64,000 nucleotides of DNA from positions 323,192 through 387,191 of the forward strand of contig NZ_BSEX01000009.1 in NCBI RefSeq assembly GCF_027922045.1. The letters are read 5' to 3'. Every line of letters starts with the position of its first letter. The first letter of the stretch is position 1. The notes under the pieces are model-generated. The model saw only the letters and a list, made by a program, of their open reading frames with translations, searched no databases and was not told the origin of the DNA. This stretch comes from Microbacterium terregens (GTDB lineage Bacteria > Pseudomonadota > Alphaproteobacteria > Sphingomonadales > Sphingomonadaceae). Below, piece after piece: positions 51,110 to 60,152 of this stretch. The position numbers and the translations under genes are program-made.

Positions 51110-52495
51110 ATGCCGGACGATCCTTCCCAGAACAGCCGCGCCGACGCGCGCCGCGCGATCAGCGTCACCGAATTGTTCACGATCGGCATCGGCCCGTCGA
51201 GCTCGCACACCGTGGGGCCGATGCGCGCGGCCCATGGCTTTGCTGAGGCGGCGCTGGAGGCGCTGCTGCCGGTTCGCGTCCGCTGCGAGCTCTTCGGTTC
51301 GCTGTCGCTGACGGGACGTGGGCACGCGACCGACAGCGCCGTCGTGCTCGGGCTTGCCGGCCATCTGCCCGATACCGTGAACCCCGACGCCGTACCGGAA
51401 ATCCTGCGGGCGGTGCGCGAACGCGGCCAGCTGCAGCTTGGTGGGCGGGTGCCGATCGCGTTCGGCGCGGACGACATCGTCTTCTCGCACGAGTTCTTGC
51501 CCGGGCATCCCAATGCGGTGCGCTTCACCGCCTGGGATGCGGACGGGGGCGAACGCACGCAGACCTATTTCTCCATCGGCGGCGGCGTGGTGGTGGAGGC
51601 GGGCGCCGGATTGCACATCGCCAATGCCGCGGTCGCGCATCCATTTGCCTCTGGTGCCGAGTTGCTCGAACTGGGCGAGGCGACCGGCCTTTCGATCGGT
51701 GAGATCGTCCGTCGCAACGAGTGCGCCTGGCGCAGCCGCGAGGAAACCGATGCCTTTCTGGACGCGGTGCGGGCGGCGATGCTCGCCTCCATCGACCGGG
51801 GCTGTGCGACCGACGGCGTGCTGCCGGGGGGGCTGAACGTCCGCCGTCGTGCCAAGGCGCTGCACACGACGCTGGCCGCGCGCAGCGATCGAGCGGCGCC
51901 GGCTTCGGTGATGGAATGGATCAGCCTGTGGGCGCTCGCCGTCAACGAGGAGAATGCGGCCGGCGGACGGGTGGTTACCGCGCCCACGAACGGGGCCGCG
52001 GGCGTAATCCCGGCAGTGCTCCAATATTACGAGCGGTTCGTGGAAGGAGCGACGCCGGAGGGCTCGCGGGTGCTGCTCGCGACCGCGGCCGCCATCGGTT
52101 TCCTGTACAAGAAGCGCGCTTCGATCTCGGCGGCCGAGATGGGGTGCCAGGGTGAGGTCGGCGTCGCCTGCTCGATGGCGGCAGCGGGACTTGCGGCGGT
52201 GCTTGGTGGCACGAACCAGCAGATCGAGAATGCCGCAGAGATCGGCATGGAGCACAACCTAGGCCTGACCTGCGACCCCATTGGGGGCCTGGTGCAGGTG
52301 CCCTGTATCGAGCGTAACACCATGGGTGCGGTGAAGGCGGTCAACGCCGCTTACCTGGCGCTGCACGGCGACGGCAGCCACATCGTGCCGCTGGATGCGG
52401 TGATCGAGACGATGCGGCAGACGGGCGACCACATGCGATCCGAGTACAAGGAAACGAGCCTTGGCGGCTTGGCGGTGAACGTCGTCGCCTGCTGA
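51110..52495 (+). CDS. sdaA: L-serine ammonia-lyase (iron-sulfur dependent)
   Basis: A 461-residue single-chain serine deaminase turning L-serine into pyruvate and ammonia. The beta domain begins [24 protein letters not shown], and the alpha domain carries the Fe-S ligands in [14 protein letters not shown] and [15 protein letters not shown] 51110 is chosen because GGGGAG lies six bases upstream; ATG 51080 sits too near its own purine stretch. Regulation by the upstream tandem glycine riboswitch would link glycine excess to serine breakdown. Confidence 0.94.
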   Translation: MPDDPSQNSRADARRAISVTELFTIGIGPSSSHTVGPMRAAHGFAEAALEALLPVRVRCELFGSLSLTGRGHATDSAVVLGLAGHLPDTVNPDAVPEILRAVRERGQLQLGGRVPIAFGADDIVFSHEFLPGHPNAVRFTAWDADGGERTQTYFSIGGGVVVEAGAGLHIANAAVAHPFASGAELLELGEATGLSIGEIVRRNECAWRSREETDAFLDAVRAAMLASIDRGCATDGVLPGGLNVRRRAKALHTTLAARSDRAAPASVMEWISLWALAVNEENAAGGRVVTAPTNGAAGVIPAVLQYYERFVEGATPEGSRVLLATAAAIGFLYKKRASISAAEMGCQGEVGVACSMAAAGLAAVLGGTNQQIENAAEIGMEHNLGLTCDPIGGLVQVPCIERNTMGAVKAVNAAYLALHGDGSHIVPLDAVIETMRQTGDHMRSEYKETSLGGLAVNVVAC

Positions 52496-52535
52496 CGGCT
52501 TGCCTGAGGGACCCGTTCCGGTCCATTCGGCCGCC

Positions 52536-53291
52536 ATGCCGAAGATCCGCGCCGACCAGCTGCTCGTCGACCGAGGCCTTGCCGAGAGCCGCACCCGCGC
52601 GCAGGCGCTGGTGATGGCCGGCCTGGTGTTCGTCGGTGATCGCAAGATCGACAAGCCGGGCCAGCAACTGGCGGACGATGCCGTGCTGGACGTGCGGGGG
52701 CGCGACCATCCCTGGGTTTCCCGCGGCGGGGTCAAGCTCGCCCACGGCCTCGAGCACTTCGGCTGGACGGTCGACAACGCGGTTGCGATCGACGTCGGTT
52801 CGTCCACGGGGGGCTTCACCGACGTGCTCCTGACCCGCGGCGCGGCGCGCGTCTATGCCGTCGACAGCGGCACCAACCAGCTCGCCTGGAAGCTCCGCCA
52901 GGACCCCAGGGTCATCGTGCACGAGCAGACGAGTGCGCGGCTCCTCACCGCGACGCATGTCCCGGAGGGGGTGGACCTGATCGTCTGCGACGCGAGCTTC
53001 ATCGCGCTCGCCAAGGTGCTCGACGTGCCGATGGGGTTCGCGAAGCCGGGCGCACGGTTGCTCGCGCTGGTGAAGCCGCAGTTCGAGGCCGGGCGCGCGG
53101 AGGTGGGCAAGGGCGGCGTCGTCCGCGATCCCGCCGTGCACGCGCGCGTGTGCGAGGAGGTGGCGAACTGGCTCACCGGTCGCGGCTGGCAGGTGGAGGG
53201 CGTGACGCAGAGCCCCATCACCGGTCCCGAAGGCAACGTCGAGTTCCTCATCGCAGCTCATGCTCCCGACGAGGGCAGCGGTCCCGAATAG
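52536..53291 (+). CDS. tlyA: TlyA family 2'-O-rRNA methyltransferase/hemolysin-like
   Basis: A 251-residue protein with an N-terminal S4 RNA-binding domain (about 1-62: RADQLLVDRGLAESRTRAQALVMAG) and a C-terminal FtsJ-type methyltransferase (about 75-245). The methyltransferase part carries the SAM motif DVGSSTGGFTDVLL and catalytic K-D-K-E region residues (DASFIAL, LVKPQFEAG). The family methylates rRNA. ATG 52536 is preferred over upstream ATG 52500. Confidence 0.92.
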   Translation: MPKIRADQLLVDRGLAESRTRAQALVMAGLVFVGDRKIDKPGQQLADDAVLDVRGRDHPWVSRGGVKLAHGLEHFGWTVDNAVAIDVGSSTGGFTDVLLTRGAARVYAVDSGTNQLAWKLRQDPRVIVHEQTSARLLTATHVPEGVDLIVCDASFIALAKVLDVPMGFAKPGARLLALVKPQFEAGRAEVGKGGVVRDPAVHARVCEEVANWLTGRGWQVEGVTQSPITGPEGNVEFLIAAHAPDEGSGPE

Positions 53292-53357
53292 GGACAGGCT
53301 CTGAGTGGCGGCTCCGGCTTGCATTGCACCCGGCCGCACCGCAGACAACGCGACCGG

Positions 53358-53930
53358 ATGAACAGGATTGAGCGCGTGAACGAGATCGCTTCCAGAGCGC
53401 AACTGCGTGCGGGATTCCTGCGGTGGGCGATCGTGACCGTGCCGCTCGTCCTCCTCCTGGGACTGGTGGCCGGCAGCCTGGTTCCCGCGGGATCCCAGAA
53501 CGCCTGGTACGCCGCCTTGGCAAAGCCGTGGTTCACGCCCCCGGACTGGGCCTTTCCTATCGCCTGGACGCTGATCTACCTGCTGCTGGGCGTGGCCTTG
53601 GCCATGGTGCTCGACGCGCGAGGCGCGCGCGGGCGTGGGATCGCCGTCAGCGCCTTTGTGGTGCAACTGGTGCTCAACCTCGCCTGGATGCCTCTGTTCT
53701 TCGGAGCGCATCGGGTGTCCGCGGCTCTGGCGTTGATCCTGGTGCTGCTTGTTGTGGTGGCGCTTACGGCTTGGCTGTTTGCCCGGATCCGCCCGCGTGC
53801 GGCGCTGCTTTTCGTGCCCTATGTCGCGTGGCTGACCCTGGCGACGGCGCTCACCTGGGAGATCGATCAGCGTAATCCGGGTGCCGAAACCCTTGTGCCC
53901 GCGACCTCGTCTGCCCAAATGGCGATCTAG
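53358..53930 (+). CDS. tspO: TspO/MBR family membrane protein
   Basis: A 190-residue, five-helix tryptophan-rich sensory protein that binds porphyrins and related ligands. The family patterns are WYAALAKPWFTPPDWAFPIAWTLIYLLLGVA and FVVQLVLNLAWMPLFFGAHR, with ATALTWEI at the end. In alphaproteobacteria TspO modulates tetrapyrrole and photosynthesis genes. It lies between tlyA and the BMFP gene. Confidence 0.92.
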   Translation: MNRIERVNEIASRAQLRAGFLRWAIVTVPLVLLLGLVAGSLVPAGSQNAWYAALAKPWFTPPDWAFPIAWTLIYLLLGVALAMVLDARGARGRGIAVSAFVVQLVLNLAWMPLFFGAHRVSAALALILVLLVVVALTAWLFARIRPRAALLFVPYVAWLTLATALTWEIDQRNPGAETLVPATSSAQMAI

Positions 53931-53950
53931 ACGCGGGAAGGACCTGACAC

Positions 53951-54250
53951 ATGCAATCCGAAAACCGGATCTTCGACGATTTCGCCAAGTTCGTGAACGG
54001 TGCTGCCGGCACGCTGGCTGGCATGGCGCGTGAGGGCGAAAGCGCAGCGCGCGAGCGAGTGCGTGAATTCGTCGGCGGGCTCGACTTCGTCAGCCGTGAC
54101 GAGTTCGAGGTCGTGAAGGCGATGGCCGTTGCCGCGCGGGACGAGGCAGATGGCCTGAAGGCTCGACTGGAAGCGCTGGAGGCGAAGCTCGCTGCTGGAG
54201 GCGCCGCGCCGGCGGCGGCGGAACCGCTTGCGGGCGACAGCATCGGCTAA
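53951..54250 (+). CDS. BMFP domain protein (UbiK-like accessory factor)
   Basis: A 99-residue protein matching the BMFP/UbiK family: N-terminal amphipathic FDDFAKFVNGAAGTLAGMA followed by VSRDEFEVVKAMAVAARDEADGLKARLEALEAKL, a trimeric coiled-coil. UbiK members assist ubiquinone synthesis and lipid contact. The last ~20 residues are Ala-rich. GGAAGGACC lies ahead of the ATG. Confidence 0.85.
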   Translation: MQSENRIFDDFAKFVNGAAGTLAGMAREGESAARERVREFVGGLDFVSRDEFEVVKAMAVAARDEADGLKARLEALEAKLAAGGAAPAAAEPLAGDSIG

Positions 54251-54273
54251 CGGGTTTTCCCCAGCTTTCTGGA

Positions 54274-54316
54274 CCAAGCGGCGCGCGTCGACCTTGTGTC
54301 GGTGCGCGCCGCTTGG
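54274..54316 (+). terminator. strong 13-bp hairpin after BMFP gene
   Basis: CCAAGCGGCGCGC pairs exactly with GCGCGCCGCTTGG around a 17-base loop. It lies 24 bases after the BMFP stop. No T run follows, so termination would be imperfect or the structure may stabilise the upstream mRNA. Confidence 0.55.
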
Positions 54317-54357
54317 CATTTCCGAACCATGACGACTGCCCACCCGGAAAGGACCTG

Positions 54358-54858
54358 ATGCTCGACGAAGCCGAGGATGATCGCGACGCTGCCGCTCCGA
54401 TCGATATGTTGGAGCGCTACTTCGCCGCGCACGGCTGGTCGCACCAGCGCGACGAGGATGAGATCGTCGCCAAGGTCAAGGGAAGCTGGACGGAGTTCGA
54501 GTTGCGCGCGATCTGGCGGGCGGACGACGGCGTGCTCCAATTCCTGGCCTTTCCGGACGTGCGCGTCGCGGACGACCGACGCGCGACCATCTATGAGGCG
54601 ATAGGCCTGATCAACGAGCAGTTGTGGATCGGGCACTTCGAGCTTTGGTCGTCGAGCGGCATCCTGCTGTTCCGCCATGCTGCGATGATCGACGTCGAGG
54701 AAGCGGCGCTCTCGCTGGAGCAGGCCGAGGTTCTGGTCGATACCGCGATCGACGAGTGCGAGCGCTTCTATCCGGTGTTCCAGTTCGTGTTGTGGGGCGG
54801 CAAGTCTCCGCGAGAAGCAATCGCCGCCTCGATGATCGAGACGCGGGGCGAGGCGTGA
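54358..54858 (+). CDS. YbjN domain-containing protein
   Basis: A 166-residue YbjN-family protein with the type III chaperone-like fold pattern (PIDMLERYFAAHGW, EFELRAIWRADDGVLQFLAFPDVRV, ECERFYPVFQFVLWGGKSPREAIAASM). The family function is not defined; effects on stress and motility are reported in enterobacteria. GGAAAGG lies before ATG 54358. The stop overlaps the proC GTG. Confidence 0.88.
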   Translation: MLDEAEDDRDAAAPIDMLERYFAAHGWSHQRDEDEIVAKVKGSWTEFELRAIWRADDGVLQFLAFPDVRVADDRRATIYEAIGLINEQLWIGHFELWSSSGILLFRHAAMIDVEEAALSLEQAEVLVDTAIDECERFYPVFQFVLWGGKSPREAIAASMIETRGEA

Positions 54859-55667
54859 CGCAGCCGCTCGCCGGACCGATCTGGCTGGTCGGATGTGGCA
54901 ACATGGCCGGAGCGATGCTGCGCCGTTGGCTGGACACCGGCCACGTGTCTGCGGCTGACGTCACCGTCATCAATCGCAACGGCACGCTGCCGATCGACGG
55001 CATTCGCGTGCTGACGGAGGTGCCTGCCGACGCGCCCGCACCAGCGACCATGATGCTGGGGGTGAAGCCGCAGCAGCTCGACATCATCGCGCAGACGGCG
55101 GTTGCACAGGTCCGCCCCAGGCTTCTGCTGTCGATCCTGGCAGGCGTGGAGAATGCAGCGCTTGGGGCGCGATTCCAGGCGGATGCCATCGTGCGCGCGA
55201 TGCCGAACCTGCCGGTGTCGATCGGCAAGGGTGTGGTGGCGTTGCACAGCGATAGCACCGATGAGAGGCTACGCGGTGCGGCGACGGCGCTGATGGCGCC
55301 GCTCGGCACCGTCGAATGGATTGGGGAGGAGAGGCTCTTCGATGCGGTGACCGCGCTGTCCGGATGCGGCCCCGGCTTCGTCTTCCGCTTCATCGACGCG
55401 ATGGCGGCGGCGGGCGCGGCGCTCGGCCTTCCGGAGGACCAGGCGCGACGCCTGGCGATTGCGACCGTCGAAGGCGCGGGAGCATTGGCCAGCGGAACGG
55501 ACGCTCCGCCCGCGACGCTGGCCGACCGCGTCGCGAGCCCGGGCGGCTCGACCCGTGAGGGCCTCAACGTGCTCGACCGCGAGGATGCCCTGCGTCGCCT
55601 GATGGCGGAGACGCTGGCCGCATCGGCTCGGCGCAATGCGGAGATGGCGGCCGCCGCGCGCGGCTGA
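54855..55667 (+). CDS. proC: pyrroline-5-carboxylate reductase
   Basis: A 270-residue enzyme for the last step of proline synthesis. The dinucleotide motif WLVGCGNMAGAML, the conserved RAMPNLPVSIGKG and the proC signature ALSGCGPGFVFRFIDAMAAAG with the later ADRVASPGGSTREGL are all present. The start is GTG at 54855, overlapping the YbjN stop. Its stop is directly adjacent to the convergent MarR gene. Confidence 0.95.
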   Translation: MTQPLAGPIWLVGCGNMAGAMLRRWLDTGHVSAADVTVINRNGTLPIDGIRVLTEVPADAPAPATMMLGVKPQQLDIIAQTAVAQVRPRLLLSILAGVENAALGARFQADAIVRAMPNLPVSIGKGVVALHSDSTDERLRGAATALMAPLGTVEWIGEERLFDAVTALSGCGPGFVFRFIDAMAAAGAALGLPEDQARRLAIATVEGAGALASGTDAPPATLADRVASPGGSTREGLNVLDREDALRRLMAETLAASARRNAEMAAAARG

Positions 55668-56159
55668 TCAGCGCTCGCCGAGTGCCCGGATCATCGGACG
55701 GTCGCTGTCCGGGATGAGGCTTTCGAGCACCGTCCAGAACCCTGCGACCGCTTCGGGTCCGGCCGTCTGATAGGCTTTCGCCAGCCGCTCCCGCACGAGC
55801 TGATACAGGCGGCTCTCCAGCGCAGCGCCTTCCGGCGTCAGCTTCAGCAGCCGCCTGCGCGCGTCCCGGTCGTCGCTTCGGCTTTCCACCAGTCCGCGTT
55901 CGGAAAGCTCACCCAGCACGCGCCCCAGCGATTGCTTCGTGATCGCCAGCAGCCGCAGCAGTTCGCTCACCGACAGGCTGGGCTTGCGGGCGATGAAGTA
56001 GAGGGCCCGGTAATGCGCCCGGCCGAGCTTGTGCGCTTCGAGCTCGGCGTCGGTCACGCGGGTCAGATTGGAATGCCCGAAATAGAGCAGCTCGAAGCCG
56101 CGGCGGATTTCCGTCTCGCGGAGGAACTGGGCCGAGGCTGCACGATTTGGGACAGTCAT
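55668..56159 (-). CDS. MarR family transcriptional regulator
   Basis: A 163-residue winged-helix regulator with PSLSVSELLRLLAITKQSLGRVLGELSERGLVESRSDDRDARRRLLKLTPEG, the MarR HTH and wing (about 60-115). It is divergent from ilvE across 76 bases and may act on it or itself. The ligand is unknown. The ATG at 56159 gives MTVPNRAAS. Confidence 0.92.
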   Translation of the reverse strand: MTVPNRAASAQFLRETEIRRGFELLYFGHSNLTRVTDAELEAHKLGRAHYRALYFIARKPSLSVSELLRLLAITKQSLGRVLGELSERGLVESRSDDRDARRRLLKLTPEGAALESRLYQLVRERLAKAYQTAGPEAVAGFWTVLESLIPDSDRPMIRALGER

Positions 56160-56235
56160 GTTGACCTGTTCTGCCAGTGGGCTTAGGCCACGGCAAGCCG
56201 GAACGGCACCGCGCCGTCCGATTGCGGAGCAGATC

Positions 56236-57336
56236 ATGATCGACCAGTCCGAAACGCGCTTTCCTCTTACGCCGAACGCCTCGCCGCTCCCGGCCAGCGA
56301 GCGTGCGGACAAGCTGGTGAGCCCGGGCTTCGGTCGCGTGTTCACCGATCACATGGCGATTGCACGCTGGTCCGACGAAAAGGGCTGGCACGACATGCAG
56401 ATCGTCGCGCGCGGCCCCGTGCAGATGGACCCCGCAGCGGCGGTGCTCCACTATGCCCAGGAAATCTTCGAGGGGCTGAAGGCGTACCGGCTCGAGGACG
56501 GCGGCGTCGGCCTTTTCCGTCCGGAAGAGAATGCGAAGCGCTTCCGTCGTTCGGCGCGCCGCATGGCGATGCCGGAACTGCCCGAGGAGCTGTTCCTCGC
56601 GTCGTGCCGGGAGCTCTCGCTGGTCGAGCGGGACTGGATCCCCGAGGGCGAGGGCGGGGCGCTCTACCTGCGCCCGTTCATGTTCGCGAGCGAGGTGTTC
56701 CTGGGCGTGAAGCCCTCGGCCGAGTATCTCTACATCGTGCTCGCATCCTCGGTCGGCGCCTATTTCAAGGGCGGCGCGCCGAGCGTGTCGCTGTGGGTCT
56801 CCCAGGAGTATACGCGCGCAGCGCCGGGCGGCACCGGTGATGCGAAGTGCGGCGGCAACTATGCGGGCAGCCTGGTGGCGCAGGCGGAGGCGATCCGCCA
56901 GGGCTGCGACCAGGTCGTCTTCCTCGATGCAGCCGAGCGCCGCTGGGTCGAGGAACTGGGCGGCATGAACATCTTCTTCGTGTTCGACGACGGCAGCATG
57001 CTGACGCCGCCGCTGACCGGCACGATCCTGCCCGGCATCACCCGCGACTCCATCCTGCGCATCGCGCGCGACCAGGGGATCACGGTGCGCGAGGAGCGCT
57101 ATGGGATCGACCAGTGGGAGGCAGATGCCCGCAGCGGCCGGCTTCGCGAAGCATTCGCCTGCGGCACCGCTGCGGTGGTGACCCCGATCGGCAAGGTATC
57201 CTCGCCGCAGGGCAGCTTCTCGATCGGCAACGGCGGCCCGGGCGAGCGTACGATCGCGCTGCGCGATACGTTGGTGAACCTACAGCGCGGCCGCACGGAG
57301 GATCCGTACGGCTGGCTCGAGCGGATCGACGCATAA
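56236..57336 (+). CDS. ilvE: branched-chain amino acid aminotransferase
   Basis: A 366-residue class IV (type II) aminotransferase for leucine, isoleucine and valine. The PLP lysine is K204 in GDAKCGGNYAGSL; further signatures are HYAQEIFEGLKAYR, WVEELGGMNIFFVF and TGTILPGITRDSIL. The ATG at 56236 has GGAG six bases upstream. It ends 46 bases before tRNA-Gln; a GGGGCC/GGCCCC hairpin in this gap overlaps a TATAAG that may be the tRNA -10 element. Confidence 0.95.
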   Translation: MIDQSETRFPLTPNASPLPASERADKLVSPGFGRVFTDHMAIARWSDEKGWHDMQIVARGPVQMDPAAAVLHYAQEIFEGLKAYRLEDGGVGLFRPEENAKRFRRSARRMAMPELPEELFLASCRELSLVERDWIPEGEGGALYLRPFMFASEVFLGVKPSAEYLYIVLASSVGAYFKGGAPSVSLWVSQEYTRAAPGGTGDAKCGGNYAGSLVAQAEAIRQGCDQVVFLDAAERRWVEELGGMNIFFVFDDGSMLTPPLTGTILPGITRDSILRIARDQGITVREERYGIDQWEADARSGRLREAFACGTAAVVTPIGKVSSPQGSFSIGNGGPGERTIALRDTLVNLQRGRTEDPYGWLERIDA

Positions 57337-57382
57337 CCCCCTTCCCACCACGCCCGGGGCCGGTATAAGGCCCCGCGGCTGT

Positions 57383-57457
57383 TGGGGCGTCGCCAAGCGG
57401 TAAGGCACCGGTTTTTGGTACCGGCATTCGCAGGTTCGAATCCTGCCGCCCCAGCCA
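57383..57457 (+). tRNA. tRNA-Gln (anticodon UUG)
   Basis: A full cloverleaf is visible: seven-base acceptor stem TGGGGCG/CGCCCCA, D arm with AAGCGGTAAGGC, anticodon arm CCGGTTTTTGGTACCGG presenting TTG, T arm CAGGTTCGAATCCTG, discriminator G and an encoded CCA. Only one such tRNA is seen in the window. Its 3' end is the likely integration site of the mobile element to its right. Confidence 0.95.
57433..57457 (+). other. probable attachment site in tRNA 3' end
   Basis: The T arm and acceptor 3' half of tRNA-Gln lie 17 bases from the end of a tyrosine integrase gene that points toward the tRNA, the classic arrangement for tRNA-targeting islands. No second copy of this stretch was found to the right inside the window, so the other attachment end must lie beyond 64000. 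Confidence 0.6.
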
Positions 57458-57473
57458 TTTGATTTCTATACAT

Positions 57474-58571
57474 TTATACCTCTTTTCCGGTGTGCGCTTC
57501 GGGCGCGTTCCGCACCTCGTTCCGCAACTGCGCGTTGCGCGCTTCGAGTTTTGCGACCGCCGAATCGCTCAGCGACGCGGTCATGGCCTGGTAGAGATCG
57601 AGCATCCGGGCGACCGTGGAGACGGTCCAACCCAACATGGCGGCGATTTCCGATGGCGTGGCGCCGGCCTGCGCTAAGATCGTGCAGGCGGTGCCGCGCA
57701 GGTCGTGGAAGTGGAGCCCGTCGCGACCGGCGCGCACGACCGTCTCGCGCCAGCGGTGATCGAAGTTGACCTTTCCCCACGGCTTGCCGTTGCGGGTCAG
57801 GATCGTCTTGGCGGTGCGCGGCTGCGCATCGAGGAGCGCCTTCAGCGACTGCGTGACCGGCATGTCGATCATGCGGTTGCGCTTGGCTTGGCGCAGCCGG
57901 ATGCGCTGGCCATCGTAGGCCGTCCACGGCAGCGCCAGGAGGTCGCCCTTACGCTGGCCGGTGCCCAGCGCCAGTTCGAAGGCGAGCCTAATTTCAGGCT
58001 CGGCGGCTTCCCGTAGCGCTGCGATGTCGGGCGGCAGCCAAAGCTTGTCCGCGCGATCCGCCTTGTAGACCTTCTTCGGGCGCGTGGCGTGGTTGTGCAT
58101 CAATAGGCCACGATCGCGACCCCATTCCAGCACGATGCGGAGCACGCCCAACACGGCGTCCGCCTGGCGCGCAGACGTCTTGGCGCGATCGTCGCGCCAC
58201 TGGAGAAAGCGCACCCGGATCTTCGGGTCTTCGATCACCGCCAGTGGGTGGTTGCCGAACCGCTCGCCGATGCGCAGCAGCGCGGCGTCGTAGTCGCGCT
58301 TCGTCCTGGGCGCGAGCTTCAGATACTGGGGCGACCGCTGGTATCCGTCGATGATCGCCTGCAGGGTGCCGTGGGTGCGGGCGATGCGGGGCGCCTGGAT
58401 CGCTGCGTGGAAGGCCCGCATGAACGCAGGGGTGCCGGGCGCGAACTCTTCGGCCTCGTCCCCTTCAAGCGGCTTGATGGCGCCGAACCCGCGCAGGAAG
58501 TAGTAGGTCCGGCGCGTGCCGTCCGCGAGCTTCTTCTTACTGGCGTAGACCCCCTTAAGCGGCACGCGCAT
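57474..58571 (-). CDS. int: tyrosine-type site-specific integrase
   Basis: A 365-residue phage-type integrase. An N-terminal arm-binding and core-binding region (about 60-165) precedes the catalytic domain (about 180-345). The catalytic set is R207 (GTGQRKGD), H289 and R292 (FHDLRGT), W315 in the second His/Trp place (LGWTVSTVARML) and Y327 (LDLY). It ends close to tRNA-Gln, its expected target. The ATG 58571 lies 17 bases inside the preceding gene, so the two are coupled. Confidence 0.95.
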   Translation of the reverse strand: MRVPLKGVYASKKKLADGTRRTYYFLRGFGAIKPLEGDEAEEFAPGTPAFMRAFHAAIQAPRIARTHGTLQAIIDGYQRSPQYLKLAPRTKRDYDAALLRIGERFGNHPLAVIEDPKIRVRFLQWRDDRAKTSARQADAVLGVLRIVLEWGRDRGLLMHNHATRPKKVYKADRADKLWLPPDIAALREAAEPEIRLAFELALGTGQRKGDLLALPWTAYDGQRIRLRQAKRNRMIDMPVTQSLKALLDAQPRTAKTILTRNGKPWGKVNFDHRWRETVVRAGRDGLHFHDLRGTACTILAQAGATPSEIAAMLGWTVSTVARMLDLYQAMTASLSDSAVAKLEARNAQLRNEVRNAPEAHTGKEV

Positions 58572-58809
58572 GTTCCACCTCCCACTGTTCGAGCGGCGAG
58601 AGGGTGGTGGTGCCGGCGTCCAGGCGCGCATGGCGGTCGAGCAGCTGGTCGTGCGCGCGCACGTCGTAGCGGTTGGTGCCGCGCACGGGGCCGGGCACCA
58701 GGCCCTTCTGCGCCCATATGTCATAGGTCGCCGTGCTGATGTGGCCGAGGTACGCGCAGATGCCGGCCTTGCTCTGCAGGCGCGCCTGCGGGTCGAATTC
58801 CGCACTCAT
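58555..58809 (-). CDS. small DNA-binding protein, excisionase-like
   Basis: An 84-residue protein with a winged-helix-like core (LQSKAGICAYLGHISTATYDIWAQKGLVPGPVRGTNRYD), the layout of AlpA/Xis-type or MerR-like DNA binders. It lies directly upstream of the integrase and overlaps it. Its likely role is directionality factor for integration and excision; that is inferred from position and fold. Confidence 0.7.
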   Translation of the reverse strand: MSAEFDPQARLQSKAGICAYLGHISTATYDIWAQKGLVPGPVRGTNRYDVRAHDQLLDRHARLDAGTTTLSPLEQWEVEHARAA

Positions 58810-59099
58810 GCGGTATCCTTTCGATCTTTCAGGTTGTCGCGGATGGCGGCGGCGTGCGCGGCCGCAGCGGCTGCGTGGCGATCGAGCCCATCTGCGATGG
58901 CGTACAAGTCGTGGACCGCAACGCCGCGGCTCGCCTCGAGCTTGGCGCGGAACGAGCGGCGCTCGATGCCGAGTGCAGCTGCGGCGCGGGCTGTGCCGAA
59001 CAGGTCGGCCGCCTCCCGCAGCAGCGTTATGCGGCGGGCACGATCGCCCATGCTGAGCCTGTTTTTAGGCTCGCTCTCCCCAGCGACGCGCGCGCCCAT
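58806..59099 (-). CDS. hypothetical protein with helix-turn-helix region
   Basis: A 97-residue protein. A Fis-like HTH (about 35-57: LFGTARAAAALGIERRSFRAKL) is followed by an Ala-rich helical tail and a basic end. Translation start ATG 59099 is favoured by overlap with the upstream small gene (TGATG); a later ATG at 59051 would still keep the HTH. The stop overlaps the excisionase-like gene. The exact role in the element is unknown. Confidence 0.6.
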   Translation of the reverse strand: MGARVAGESEPKNRLSMGDRARRITLLREAADLFGTARAAAALGIERRSFRAKLEASRGVAVHDLYAIADGLDRHAAAAAAHAAAIRDNLKDRKDTA

Positions 59100-59245
59100 C
59101 ACCGTTGACCCTTCGCATCGGCGAACGTCTTTACGATGAGCGCCGGGATGCAGAGCATCGCCACCACGATGCCACCGGCGATCACCAGGGCACGCAAGGT
59201 GCGGCGGGTCATCTCCCGCCGCTTGAGAACACGGCGGGCGGTCAC
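59099..59245 (-). CDS. small single-helix membrane protein (48 residues)
   Basis: A short gene starting with GTG 59245, which overlaps the upstream stop (GTGA), and ending in TGATG with the next start. It reads as a basic N terminus (TARRVLKRREMTRRT), one hydrophobic helix (LVIAGGIVVAMLCIPALIV) and a short polar tail. The tight overlaps on both sides support it. The function is unknown. Confidence 0.55.
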   Translation of the reverse strand: MTARRVLKRREMTRRTLRALVIAGGIVVAMLCIPALIVKTFADAKGQR

Positions 59246-59703
59246 AGCCCCTCTCCAGCGGGATCGCAGCGGGTGCAGCTGGTCGCCGTCGCCCAGCTGG
59301 GCATGTCATGATCGTGGGCCGAGGTGCCGCAGCCGCGGCAGACGCGCGGATGGCGACGCTGGTCTGCATCAGCGAGCTGCTGGTAGACGTCGGCATCGAA
59401 CGGCATCACCGTGGCGATCGCGTCGAGCGTCTCGCGCATGCGGGCGCGGACGCCCGGCGCCTCAAGCATGACCAGGAGCGAGACGATGTCACCGCCGCCG
59501 ACGAGCATGCCGGCGGGCAGTTCGCCGGCCTCTACCAACGCGGTGCGCAGGTCCGTCAGGCGCGCGGCCAGGTCGCGGATCTCAAGACCAGCGGCCTTGC
59601 GGCGCAGGCGCAGATAGCCCTCTGGCGTCAGCGGCTGCGCGTCGGGGATGCGGGGGAGGAACCGCTTGCGCGGCGGCGTGGCGAAGGCGTGACGGTGCAG
59701 CAT
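59242..59703 (-). CDS. hypothetical mobile-element protein with C-terminal zinc-ribbon-like cysteines
   Basis: A 153-residue protein. An N-terminal helical stretch with an XRE-like look (LTPEGYLRLRRKAAGLEIRDLAARL) is followed by a helical middle and a C-terminal Cys/His set (CRGCG...HDHD...CTRC), which may bind zinc. Overlaps the next small gene by four bases. No function can be given beyond likely DNA or protein binding. Confidence 0.65.
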   Translation of the reverse strand: MLHRHAFATPPRKRFLPRIPDAQPLTPEGYLRLRRKAAGLEIRDLAARLTDLRTALVEAGELPAGMLVGGGDIVSLLVMLEAPGVRARMRETLDAIATVMPFDADVYQQLADADQRRHPRVCRGCGTSAHDHDMPSWATATSCTRCDPAGEGL

Positions 59704-59816
59704 GGGGCATCCTTTCGGGAACAGGGCAAAGCGGGGGCGATGCCGGCAGCGGGGTGCAAAGCCGGGTGAACAGGGCAGTCGGGGAGGAGCGGGAGGGCGG
59801 CGGGGGCCGCCGCGGA

Positions 59817-60152
59817 TCAGCCGCTCATGGGATCGGGCGCCTGGGCGGCGCTGGGGCCGTCCTCATTTGCCGGTTCGCGAGTATCGTCGTTGGCCGGTAC
59901 CGGCAGGCGCTTCGGCCCCAGGTTGCGGTTGCCGAAGGGCAGGTGGACGGCTGCGCTCGGCGTCGCGCTGGGCACGATGGTGCGAACCGCCTCCAGCTGC
60001 GCGACGAAGGTGTGGCCGCAGCGGTGGTTGGTGCAGGCATAGTCCAGCTCGCGCACCAGGCTGGTGACCTGCGCGCTGCTGCGGACGATCGCGCGCGATC
60101 GGCAGTGTGGGCAATCGAAGGAAGGCTGGCGCGGACGCGCGGTACGACTCAT
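59817..60152 (-). CDS. Ogr/Delta-like zinc-finger transcription activator
   Basis: A 111-residue protein whose first ~60 residues match the P2 Ogr/Delta pattern: FDCPHCRSRAIVRSS, then YACTNHRCGHTFVAQLE, giving a C-X2-C...C-X4-C zinc site. Ogr/Delta proteins activate late genes of P2-type phages or their satellites. The C-terminal ~50 residues are low-complexity. It overlaps the preceding gene by four bases. Its presence suggests a P2-like phage or satellite ancestry. Confidence 0.8.
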   Translation of the reverse strand: MSRTARPRQPSFDCPHCRSRAIVRSSAQVTSLVRELDYACTNHRCGHTFVAQLEAVRTIVPSATPSAAVHLPFGNRNLGPKRLPVPANDDTREPANEDGPSAAQAPDPMSG

